From SAR202 cluster bacterium (GTDB taxonomy: Bacteria > Chloroflexota > Dehalococcoidia > Lucifugimonadales > UBA1123): a DNA stretch of 55,937 bases. The stretch is taken from positions 1-55,937 of the forward strand of contig JASMDM010000009.1 in NCBI GenBank assembly GCA_030752795.1, written 5' to 3'. Below, piece after piece: positions 7,777 through 15,698 of this stretch. Both the position numbers and the translations under genes were made by a program. The notes beneath the pieces were generated by a model. The model had not been told where the DNA came from. It worked only from the letters and a program-made list of their open reading frames with translations, and made no database searches. Numbering within the stretch: the first letter of the stretch is position 1; the number at the start of each line of letters is the position of its first letter.

Positions 7777-8526
7777 ATGGCACGGTTCGACGACCAGGTT
7801 GCGATAGTCACCGGCGGCGCCACGGGCATCGGGTATGGCATCGCAAAGAGGCTCGGGTCCGAGGGTGCGCGCATCGTAATCGTCGACAACGACGCCGTTC
7901 TGGCGGAACCCGCTGCAAGCGAGATCGGCGCGCGCGGCACGCCAACCGAGTTGACGTTGGGCGACGTCGCAGAACCGGAAACTGCGGAGCGAGCCGTTCA
8001 ACAGGCGCTGGACTCGTGGGGCCGGATCGACGTCCTGGTCAACAACGCGGGCATCGGCGGCGTGAACGGCAACATCTGGGAGCTGCCCGTCGAGGAGCTC
8101 GACCGCGTATACCGAACCAACCTTCGAGGCGTGTTTTCATTCACGCACACAGTAGTCCCGCACATGCTTGAGCGCGATTACGGCCGAATCGTGAACATCG
8201 CCTCGATCGCCGGCAAAGAAGGCAACCCGAGGATGGTCCCCTACTCGGCGACGAAGGCCGCGGTCATCGGGCTCACGAAGTCGGTGGGCAAAGAGCTTGC
8301 AACGACCGGCATTCGTGTGAACTGCGTCACGCCCGGCGTCGTCCAGACCCGCATCCTCGACGAGTTCACGGCCGAGCAAGTCACCTACATGGTCGAACGC
8401 ATCCCAATTGGTCGAACCGGCGACATCGCCGAGATCGCCGCAATGGTTGCCTGGCTAGCGTCGGAAGAGTGCTCGTTCAGCACCGGCGCGGTCTTCGACG
8501 TATCCGGCGGTCGAGCGACGTACTGA
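7777..8526 (+). CDS. Short-chain dehydrogenase/reductase (3-oxoacyl-ACP reductase-like)
   Basis: A complete 249-residue SDR. Visible motifs are VTGGATGIGYG (cofactor loop, residues ~11-21), NNAG (about 88-91) and YSATK (catalytic Tyr/Lys about 156/160), with the Ser in NIASIAG. It ends with the ECSFSTGAVFDVSGG tail typical of FabG-like enzymes. An Asp at the end of beta-2 (IVDNDA) suggests NAD(H) preference. ATG at 7777 was selected because AGAGGA lies a few bases upstream, giving the standard length. It is followed 64 bases later by an alcohol dehydrogenase gene on the same strand; the two may act on the same, unknown, substrate. Confidence 0.92.
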   Translation: MARFDDQVAIVTGGATGIGYGIAKRLGSEGARIVIVDNDAVLAEPAASEIGARGTPTELTLGDVAEPETAERAVQQALDSWGRIDVLVNNAGIGGVNGNIWELPVEELDRVYRTNLRGVFSFTHTVVPHMLERDYGRIVNIASIAGKEGNPRMVPYSATKAAVIGLTKSVGKELATTGIRVNCVTPGVVQTRILDEFTAEQVTYMVERIPIGRTGDIAEIAAMVAWLASEECSFSTGAVFDVSGGRATY

Positions 8527-8590
8527 GCGCATCGGCGCCTCTAATCGTGATCGCATATCTTTTCATACCTGGGTTAGGAGTACACACTCA

Positions 8591-9568
8591 ATGACGACCA
8601 TGCCAGCCGTTCTCGCCACGGCGCTGAAACAGATACGCTGCGAAGAGATCCCCGTGCCCGACCCCGAACCCGGCAAGGTGCTCGTCAAGACTACGCTGGC
8701 GTCGATTTGCGGCAGCGACCTGCACATCGTGTACATGGGCTGGAACGTCCATGAGTTTCCTCTGCCCCACGGGTATCCGGGACACGAAGGGGTGGGCGAG
8801 GTCGTCGACGGCGGCGGCACCGGTTTCGAGCCGGGCGAGCTCGTTCTCACGGCGCCGAACATCTGGGGCTCGAGATGCTTCGCGGGCTACCAGCTCATCG
8901 ACCCGCAATTCCTGCTGCGGTTACCGACCGACACGCCGCAGACTCACCTGCTCATGGCGCAACAGCTCGGCACCGTCGTGTTCGGGTGTCGCAGGCTGCC
9001 GTCGCTGGTCGGCAAGACCGTGGTGGTGGTCGGACAGGGTTCAGTCGGGCTGTTCCACGATTTCATGCTGCGTCGAATCGGCGCTCATAGGATCATCGCC
9101 ATCGAGCCGGTCGCCGAGCGGTTGGCTCAAGGACGCCGGATGGGCGTCGACGAAGCGGTCGATGTCACAGGGCAACGCGCCACCGACGCCGTGATGGACC
9201 TGACGAACGGCGAGGGCGCGGACCTTGTGATCGAAGGGGTTGGGAGCGTCGAGACGTTCAACCAGACGCTTCAACTCGTCAAACCTCTGGGGCAAATCGC
9301 CGTGTTCGGCCTGCCGCCCACGATGGACCGGGTGCCGTTCGACTGGGACACGTTCTTCCGCAAGCGGCTGGACCTGCACACGGTGTTCGGCGCACAGGAC
9401 GAGCCTGGTCTCCCCGCATTCCAACTCGCCGTCGACTTCATCAAAAGCGGCGAGATCGACATGGAGCCGTTCGTCACCCACCGGTACGATATCAACAAAG
9501 TGCAAGATGCGTTCGAGTTAGCAACATCGAAGGAAGACGGCGCGCTGAAGGTGTCGCTGACGTTCTAG
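8591..9568 (+). CDS. Zinc-type alcohol dehydrogenase family (MDR)
   Basis: The 325-residue product is a medium-chain dehydrogenase: ASICGSDLH (zinc ligand Cys about residue 40) and GHEGVGEVV (catalytic-zinc His/Glu motif about 64-72) in the GroES-like domain, then VVVVGQGSVGLF as the Rossmann motif and an acidic IAIEP at the end of beta-2, indicating NAD(H). The structural zinc loop with four Cys is missing, which also explains the shorter length, as in several sorbitol/threonine dehydrogenase relatives. AGGAG lies 10 bases before the ATG at 8591. Probably co-transcribed with the SDR gene upstream. Substrate unknown. Confidence 0.9.
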   Translation: MTTMPAVLATALKQIRCEEIPVPDPEPGKVLVKTTLASICGSDLHIVYMGWNVHEFPLPHGYPGHEGVGEVVDGGGTGFEPGELVLTAPNIWGSRCFAGYQLIDPQFLLRLPTDTPQTHLLMAQQLGTVVFGCRRLPSLVGKTVVVVGQGSVGLFHDFMLRRIGAHRIIAIEPVAERLAQGRRMGVDEAVDVTGQRATDAVMDLTNGEGADLVIEGVGSVETFNQTLQLVKPLGQIAVFGLPPTMDRVPFDWDTFFRKRLDLHTVFGAQDEPGLPAFQLAVDFIKSGEIDMEPFVTHRYDINKVQDAFELATSKEDGALKVSLTF

Positions 9569-9587
9569 ACCGCCCGACCCGTCCGAA

Positions 9588-10331
9588 TCAGTCGGCCTCG
9601 ACGAGGTCAGCCAGCGACGCGATGATGCGGTCGGGGCGGACGGTCGAGCCTGACGGGAGACCACCGCCGCGCCAGTCGAGCCAGATGCCAGCCAAGCCAA
9701 GACGCTGAGGCGCTGTAACCTCCCACTCGAGGTTGTCGCCGATCATCCAGGCGTCGGACGGCTTGCCGCCGAGACGTTCGAGGGCATGCATGTAGACCTG
9801 CGGCTCGGGTTTGCCCGCTCCGAACTCGCCTTCGATCTGGATGTGATCGAAAAGTTCCTCCAGGCCAAATCGCCCGATTTTGCTTCGTTGTGCGTCCGCG
9901 CTGCCGTTCGTGACGAGCGCAAGCCGAACACCAACGGCTCGGAACGCACTGATCGCCTCAATAGCGCCCGGCATCGGGGCTATTACGGCCTCGCGCGCCT
10001 CCGCATAGGCGATGCCCATCTCTTCGGCCAACTCGGGATCGACGATGTCCAATCGAGCCAGAGCCCCGAGCATCACCTCGCGTCGGGCCATGTCCAGATC
10101 AAGGCGAGCCTTCTTATGCCGGTCCGGATCCGACCAAAACCATTTCCGAAACTCATTCACGGCTTCGGTTAGTTGTGCCGCCGTGACGCCGGGCAGCCGG
10201 TGCTCGTATTCACGGCTGACCTCCATCCACATGGACCCCGAGCCTTGGTCGAAGGATAGGACCGTGTCATCGAGGTCGATTAGCATCGCTCCGGGGTAGC
10301 CGCTAGCCACTGCGCGCCACTCTGCACTCAT
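9588..10331 (-). CDS. HAD-superfamily hydrolase
   Basis: Haloacid dehalogenase-like phosphatase of about 247 residues with all four motifs: LIDLDDTV (nucleophile Asp and acid/base Asp, motif I), VTNGS (motif II Ser/Thr), the Lys in GKPEP (motif III) and IGDNLEWEV (motif IV acids). The helical insert between motifs I and II marks it as C1-cap type, like pyrimidine/phosphoglycolate phosphatases. ATG at 10331 overlaps the end of the DUF971 gene by about 29 bases; an internal ATG at 10286, immediately before LIDLDDTV, is an alternative start. Converges on the alcohol dehydrogenase gene. Confidence 0.9.
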   Translation of the reverse strand: MSAEWRAVASGYPGAMLIDLDDTVLSFDQGSGSMWMEVSREYEHRLPGVTAAQLTEAVNEFRKWFWSDPDRHKKARLDLDMARREVMLGALARLDIVDPELAEEMGIAYAEAREAVIAPMPGAIEAISAFRAVGVRLALVTNGSADAQRSKIGRFGLEELFDHIQIEGEFGAGKPEPQVYMHALERLGGKPSDAWMIGDNLEWEVTAPQRLGLAGIWLDWRGGGLPSGSTVRPDRIIASLADLVEAD

Positions 10332-10629
10332 CACACGGACACAGCGCCCGCATCACCTCGAAAGGGAAGATGCCGGTGAAGTGGCCGTCGTTCCACAGGA
10401 ACTGGACGGCGTACCGGCCGACGGTCAAGTAATCCTCGACACGCAGGTCCATCGGGACCGACGCCGGGTCCAGCAGTTGCCTGCGGCTCCACTCCTCGAC
10501 GCATTCGGCGCACTGGCAGTTCACTCTCAGGTACGTCGCCGTGAATTCGCTTTCGTGCCCATCGGTCCATTTCACTCGAACGGCCTGACCGTCGAGAGTG
10601 ATGTTTTTTGTTCCGATTCCAGACGTCAT
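10303..10629 (-). CDS. DUF971 protein (gamma-butyrobetaine hydroxylase-like N-terminal domain)
   Basis: A 108-residue protein consisting of the GBBH-like N-terminal domain alone. Conserved marks are VKWTDGHESEF, YLRVNCQCAECVEEW with two Cys, VGRYAVQFLWNDGHFTGIF and LCPCDEC near the C-terminus, four Cys in all consistent with a zinc site. Stand-alone DUF971 proteins occur in iron-sulfur or cofactor gene neighbourhoods in other bacteria, but nothing here tells the function. It overlaps the HAD hydrolase gene downstream, so the two form one operon. Confidence 0.88.
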   Translation of the reverse strand: MTSGIGTKNITLDGQAVRVKWTDGHESEFTATYLRVNCQCAECVEEWSRRQLLDPASVPMDLRVEDYLTVGRYAVQFLWNDGHFTGIFPFEVMRALCPCDECRVARSG

Positions 10630-10900
10630 GATTGCTCCGTGTGTTTCGTTTGCCTGGGTTCGCTTCGGTTTCGCAGTCGCCGGCCATCATCCGTTAGTCT
10701 GTCCGTTCAACATGCTCTGACCGTTGATTCTGGCAAGCCCGGTCCGTCGCGCACTTGCGAAATTATCCCGGCGAGGCAACCAACCCATTGTACACGCGGT
10801 CTGCGGGTCTTCCTCGGAGGTCTGTCCGAGCCTCCGCCAAACCTGATACTATCCGGCCAGAATTCGAAACCATGTGGCGCGTCACCAGAAGGAACCACTG

Positions 10901-12475
10901 ATGCTCGATCTCCTCATCGTCAACGGACTCGTAATCGACGGCAGCGGAAGCCCAGGCTTTCACGCTGCGGTGGGCGTGCAAGACGACAAGGTTTCGCTGC
11001 ACCGAGGCGACGTGTCACACCTCGAAGCCGCCCGCACGATCGACGCCTCCGGCAGGGTTGTTTGTCCCGGTTTCGTGGACCTGCACAGTCACGCGGGGTT
11101 GACGATCCTCGGCGAGCCGCACCACGACCCCAAGGTCCGGCAGGGCGTCACGACCGAGCTTGTCGGCATCGACGGCATATCGCACGCGCCGTTCAAGACC
11201 GTCGACGAGGCGAACCGATACATCTGGCTCGACTCGGGGCTGAACGGCTACCCGCCCGAGCCTGCCGACTGGCTGACCGTCGCCGATTTCCTGGGCAAGT
11301 TCGACAACACAGTCGCCATCAACATCGCCTGCATCCTTGGCAACTCACCGGTGCGCATCTGGGGCGTCGGCTGGAACGACGCGCCCGCGACGTCCGCGCA
11401 GATCGCCGACATGCGGTCGGTGGTGCGCGAGGCGATGGAGGAAGGCGCGTGGGGCTTGTCGACGGGTCTCGATTACCCGCCCGGCGCGTACGCGAGCACC
11501 AACGAGCTCGTCGAGCTGTCGGAAGAAACGGCCAAACTCGGCGGCTTCTACCACACCCACACTCGGGCGAGCCTACGTTCGAAAGGCCTCCTGGCGCCGT
11601 GGGAGGAAGCGGTCGAGATCGGACGCCGCTCCGGGGTCCCGGTGCACCTGACCCACTATCGCCAGAGCGCTCAGGGTGTCGGCAGCCATCTCGATTACAT
11701 CGGCTTGGTCGAGGACGCGCGGGCCGACGGCATGGACGTAACGTTCGACTGTTACACGTACCCGTACTCGGGCACCACAGCCACGATCGGTTTGCCGCAC
11801 TGGGCCAAGGACGGCGGACCCGAGCGACTGATGGCGGCGCTCAAGGACCCGGACGACCGTGCTCGAATGAAAAATCAGGTGGCCCGCGACCGGATGAACG
11901 ACAACTGGCTGACCAATTTCACGAAGCCCGAGAACGCGAAGTACGACGGCCGGCTGCTAACGGACATCGCCGAGATGCGCGGCCAAGACCCCCAGGATGC
12001 GTTGTTCGACCTGCTGATCGACGAGAACCTCGGCATCTCGACGGTCGGCCTGGGGACCAACGCCCAGACGCTCCACGCTTTCGTGTCGCATCCGGCCGGC
12101 ATGATCGCCTCGGACGCCATCCTCTTCGGCGAGTACCCGAACCCGAGGACGTACGGCTGCTTCCCGATCGTGTTGGCCGAGTTCGTCCGCGCCGAAAAGC
12201 ACTTGCGACTGCCCGAGGCCATCCGCAAGATGACGTCGTTCCCCGCCCAACGGCTAGGTTTGCCCGACCGAGGGCTGCTTCGGGAGGGGTTCAAGGCCGA
12301 CATCGTCGTGTTCGACCCGGACAGGGTCAAAGCCATGGCGACGAAAGAGGAGCCGAAGCAGTACCCGGTCGGCATCGACCACGTCATCGTCAACGGCCAG
12401 GTGGTCATCGACGACGGCGACAACACGGGCGCGCTTCCCGGCCGAGCTCTGCGCCGGGGCCGGACGGCGACGTAA
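10901..12475 (+). CDS. D-aminoacylase/N-acyl-D-amino-acid deacylase family amidohydrolase
   Basis: A 524-residue amidohydrolase. LLIVNGLVIDGSG starts the small beta-sandwich domain, PGFVDLHSHAG carries the metal-binding HxH (about residues 62 and 64), and HTHTRASL, VPVHLTHYRQ and MIASDAILFG hold further candidate metal ligands including the catalytic Asp. The C-terminal HVIVNGQVVIDDG closes the sandwich domain. Family members deacylate N-acyl-D-amino acids or related amides with one or two zinc ions; the exact substrate is not predictable. ATG at 10901 with AGAAGGA 8 bases upstream is preferred over an earlier in-frame start at 10874. The bases from 10630 to 10900 hold no gene. Confidence 0.9.
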   Translation: MLDLLIVNGLVIDGSGSPGFHAAVGVQDDKVSLHRGDVSHLEAARTIDASGRVVCPGFVDLHSHAGLTILGEPHHDPKVRQGVTTELVGIDGISHAPFKTVDEANRYIWLDSGLNGYPPEPADWLTVADFLGKFDNTVAINIACILGNSPVRIWGVGWNDAPATSAQIADMRSVVREAMEEGAWGLSTGLDYPPGAYASTNELVELSEETAKLGGFYHTHTRASLRSKGLLAPWEEAVEIGRRSGVPVHLTHYRQSAQGVGSHLDYIGLVEDARADGMDVTFDCYTYPYSGTTATIGLPHWAKDGGPERLMAALKDPDDRARMKNQVARDRMNDNWLTNFTKPENAKYDGRLLTDIAEMRGQDPQDALFDLLIDENLGISTVGLGTNAQTLHAFVSHPAGMIASDAILFGEYPNPRTYGCFPIVLAEFVRAEKHLRLPEAIRKMTSFPAQRLGLPDRGLLREGFKADIVVFDPDRVKAMATKEEPKQYPVGIDHVIVNGQVVIDDGDNTGALPGRALRRGRTAT

Positions 12476-12541
12476 CGGGGCGAGTCCAGCTTCCCGAACC
12501 CTGATAGGACGTTTGGGACCGGCGCGGCATGGGGGTAAAGC

Positions 12542-12918
12542 CTGACGACCGGCAGTGACAGCATCAACCTCGTCAGGCGGTATGTCGAAGTCGTGAACAC
12601 GCGTACTCTCGACGCTATCGTCGCATCGGATTTCGTCAATCATCACCCCGACGGTGCCGCGCATGGCGTGGGGGCGCTCAAAGACTTCGTAACGCGTGTA
12701 ACAGGCATCTGGCCCGGGCTTGAGATTGCCATAGACGCTGCATTCGCCGACGAAACATTTGCTGACGGCGCGAGGGTGGGAGCGCTGGTCACGCTTCGCG
12801 AGGACAACGTCGGCTCGGCCGCACTCTTGATATGCGTGAAATCTGGATCTTTCGAATCAGCAACGGCATGCTCTCTGAGCGTTGGTACGTGATAGACCGT
12901 GCTGCTCTCAATAGCTAA
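12542..12918 (+). pseudogene. SnoaL/ester-cyclase-like protein, frameshifted, start codon altered
   Basis: One frame gives INLVRRYVEVVNTRTLDAIV, SDFVNHHPDG and ETFADGARVGALVTL, the pattern of a SnoaL-like NTF2-fold protein. At about 12825-12835 it must shift frame, after which the rest of the domain appears: REIWIFRISNGMLSERWYVID to the TAA at 12916-12918. At the place where translation should start (12542, behind a GGGGGT tract) the codon is CTG ACG ACC rather than ATG. With both changes repaired the protein would be about 125 residues. It lies 66 bases after the D-aminoacylase gene and begins a run of damaged small genes. Confidence 0.65.
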
Positions 12919-13098
12919 CCAAATCGGCGTCAGTCGCATGTAAGTCGGTGCTGCGAATCTCAACAGGCATCGCTCATGCAAGCTATGAGTCCGATCTGAG
13001 AATATCAGGTTGAAGTTGAGCGCGTTCAAGATGTCAGTTCGTTCTTTCGGAAAATTCCGGATCATCTGAAGAGACTGCGCAATTAAGGAGGGTCAACC

Positions 13099-13955
13099 AT
13101 GAGCGTCACACTTCACGAAGGCTCCCTGGCGGACTCAGAAGCGTGCAGCCAGATCATCCACGAAGCCTTCACGGCGATCGCCAACCAGCACAACTTTCCT
13201 TCCGACTTCCCTTCTCCTGACGGCGGCATACGAGCTGCATCCACGATGCTCTCCAACCCAGGCTTCTTTGCCGTGGTTGCGGAGCGAGATGGCCGGATCG
13301 TCGGGAGTATTGTCCTTGACGAGCGCTCGCACATCGCCGGCGTGGGTCCAATTACAATCGATCCGGCAGTTCAGGATGGCGGCATCGGACGCCGGTTAAT
13401 GCAGGCCGTCCTGGACCGAGCGACCGAGCGCGGGTTTCCAGGTGTGCGGCTGGTCTAGGACGCGTACAACAACAAGTCGTTCGCGCTGTATGAAAGACTA
13501 GGGTTTCAAGTGCGAGACGTGGTTTCGCTGGTGCAAGGCTCGCCGATTCGCGTCGAAATTCCCGGATGCATCGTACGCCCGGCCACCGGCGCCGATCTTG
13601 ACTCGTGCAACCGGGTTTGCACACGAGTGCATGGCCACGACCGCGGCGGTCAACTCCTCGATGCGATCACGCAAGGCGCCGCTCTCGTCGTCGAGCGGAG
13701 CGGCCGTGTCGCCGGATACGCCACGTCGGTGGGGTATCCGGCCACTCCGTTGCGGAGACTAACGACGATCTAAAGGCACTGATCGCAGCGGCGCCAGCGT
13801 ACACCGGTCCCGGAATCCTGGCGCCGGGCGGCAACAATGAGTTGTTGCATTGGTGTCCGGAGAACGGCCTTCGCATCGTCAAGAACTTGACGCTTATGAG
13901 CCTTGGCTTGTACAACGAGCCTGATGGGCCGTTCCTGCCTTCGATCCTTTACTGA
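13099..13955 (+). pseudogene. GNAT acetyltransferase with in-frame TAG and a frameshift
   Basis: ATG at 13099 has a perfect AAGGAGGG ribosome-binding site. The first 119 codons encode a GNAT domain (FAVVAERDGRIVGSIVL, then IDPAVQDGGIGRRLMQAV as the acetyl-CoA loop Q/R-x-x-G-x-G/A). A TAG at 13456-13458 interrupts GVRLV/DAYNNKSFALYERLGF, where this family has Gln or a similar residue. The same frame continues for about 90 codons into a second, degenerate GNAT-like half, then loses one base near 13736; the other frame carries on with GHSVAETNDDLKALIAAAPA and YTGPGILAPGGN to 13955. The original protein was about 285 residues. Two lesions make a pseudogene the most likely reading. Confidence 0.75.
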
Positions 13956-14133
13956 CCTGAGACAGAGCCACGACACAAAGCCGCTGCCCATCGTGTTTGA
14001 AGCACAGAAAGAGGAGGTTTTTGAGGTTCAAAGACTCAGCGTTCATCTGATTCAGGCGGTGCACGCATAGGATAAGTCCCGCCTGGCCGCGGGTGTCGAC
14101 CCGGGGTCTCGTAAAGCGAGAAGGAGAGCAGCA

Positions 14134-14526
14134 ATGAACGAATTCGATCATATTGGGGGTTTTCACCACGGAACCGGTTGAGGGAGAGTTTTGGGTTGAA
14201 TCGCTGAAAGCTGGGTGACCAACGCTCGAATTCATCCCTGGCGTCTTGAGTACATCCGGTTTCAGGAAAAACGAAAACCCGATCGATCCGACATCGGTCG
14301 ATGGAAACTGTGGAACATGCCGCACCTTGCGTACCGGGTGGATAATCTTGAGGAAGCGATCTCGGGAGAAGAAGTCGTTCTCGGGCCGGTTGAGCCAGTG
14401 GACTTCGGTCGCGCTGCCTTCATCCACAAAGAAGGAGCAATCCTTGAGTACATCGAATATACCCAACTTGAGACTTGGTTCGGACAAGCGACTCCATGGA
14501 GGTCCACAAGTGACCCGGACCAATAG
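14134..14526 (+). pseudogene. VOC/glyoxalase-like protein with two frameshifts
   Basis: ATG at 14134 has AAGGAGAG upstream and gives MNEFDHIG; the frame then changes to FTTEPVEGEFWVESLKA and changes back to VTNARIHPWRLEYIRF, KLWNMPHLAYRVDNLEEAI, and AAFIHKEGAILEYIEY, ending at 14526. The order (H in the first strand, H in MPHLAYRV, E in ILEYIEY) is that of a vicinal-oxygen-chelate domain. Two single-base lesions between about 14155 and 14215 break it. The 178 bases before it (13956-14133) hold nothing I can name. Confidence 0.6.
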
Positions 14527-14585
14527 AAAGCGGCGGCTCCGGATTGGGTGCGGAATCCGGCTAATTGCGATGCGGCGTCCCTTGA

Positions 14586-14918
14586 ATGAGGAGGGCAATA
14601 ATACCTCAGATAAACGTCTTGTTCCAGGTCAAAGTCAAGGCGGGATTGGAAGATGAATTCTACAGATTGGCAGTCGAGATGGCGGCCTCGACGCGATCGG
14701 AAGATGAGGGTTGGATTACCTTCACTTATTATCATCACACGAGCGATGCGAATGACTTTTTCCTTTATGAGCAGTGGCGTGACAGGGACGCACTGACAGC
14801 CCATTTTGATCGGTTGAAAGCAGTGTACGGACCGGTGCGAGACGGCGGCTTTCTCCCCGCTTCGCTGATGGATTTCTGGGATGACGTGCAGATTGACATG
14901 TACAACGTCGTTGAATGA
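14586..14918 (+). CDS. Antibiotic-biosynthesis-monooxygenase (ABM) domain protein
   Basis: A ferredoxin-like alpha+beta protein of about 105-110 residues: INVLFQVKVKAGLEDEFYRL starts the first strand and helix, then STRSEDEGWITFTYYHH, DFFLYEQWRDRDALTAHF and a final FWDDVQIDMYNVVE. These are the marks of small ABM-domain monooxygenases (YgiN/HmoA type), which act on quinols, haem or polyketides; the substrate is unknown. The start is odd: AGGAGGG (14589-14595) lies at the right distance from ATA at 14601 (ATA CCT CAG), whereas the only in-frame ATG (14586) is upstream of and overlaps that ribosome-binding site. An ATG-to-ATA change is likely, so expression may be impaired. Confidence 0.65.
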   Translation: MRRAIIPQINVLFQVKVKAGLEDEFYRLAVEMAASTRSEDEGWITFTYYHHTSDANDFFLYEQWRDRDALTAHFDRLKAVYGPVRDGGFLPASLMDFWDDVQIDMYNVVE

Positions 14919-14964
14919 CAAAGAGTGCGGGTCGTCGAGGCATCAGCCGTGAAGGGACGCGAAA

Positions 14965-15414
14965 ATGGCACAGATCATTCATTCGATGCAGTTCACCGGA
15001 AGGCTCGGGCCCGTCGAGGGCACCGACAATCAACGCAACGGGAAGTTGGCCGCGTACAGCAGCCGAATCACATCCGTTGCCGGTCCTGACGGCATCCATG
15101 GCAGTGTGGAGGCGATTGACGGTGATGAGTCGACCTTCGAGTCGCTTATCACTCTGACAAGCAAAGGCAAATTCCGGGAGCGCGGGCGCATCGCTTTCGG
15201 AACCAACGGCAACACCCTGAGGTTTAACTCAATCGACGAAGGCCACATCGGCCCGAGCGCTGTTCCAGGCGTTAATCAAGGGGCTGTGATCTTTCGCGTT
15301 GAGGGTGGCGAATGACAGTTTGAAGGCGCCTCCGGACTGATCACCTCAAATTTCACGGCCACAACGACAGGCGAGGTCGTCGACTGCCAATCCGGCGTTA
15401 TCTACACGGATTAG
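14965..15414 (+). pseudogene. DUF3224-like beta-barrel protein with in-frame TGA
   Basis: ATG at 14965 starts MAQIIHSMQFTGRLGPVEG; repeated beta-strand pattern follows (ITLTSKGKFRERGRIAFG, GAVIFRVEGGE), as in the DUF3224/allene-oxide-cyclase-like barrels. A TGA at 15313-15315 interrupts, and the same frame continues QFEGASGLITSNFTATTTGE to TAG at 15412-15414. The continuation is the strongly conserved last part of this fold, so the stop is internal; GGA or TGG to TGA would explain it. Without the stop the protein has 149 residues. The following 284 bases (15415-15698) have no gene that I see. Confidence 0.6.
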
Positions 15415-15698
15415 CCAGAGGGAGCCATTTTCTAGTTTAGTGACATTGACGGTCGAATCCAGCGCATGAACACTCCTGCCAACCCAGGGTCGACTCCTCC
15501 GGCACTCCCGATGGCTCGTCCTCTGGCGGCCGGCGCCGCCTCGCTCGATTGGCGACCGTCGAATACGTGACCTACGCTCGAATAGACACTAGACCTCCCT
15601 CTAATGGCCGGTCACCCATCCACGGCGTAAAATCGTTCGTACTTTCAGAGCAGTGTGGATTGACCAACTGCGGTGCAATAGTGCAAGATTTCACAGAT

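Noticed and set aside
10381-12504. 707-codon frame overlapping the D-aminoacylase gene on the same strand
   Set aside because: Out-of-frame shadow with extreme Arg content; the other frame has HxH and the full amidohydrolase motifs.
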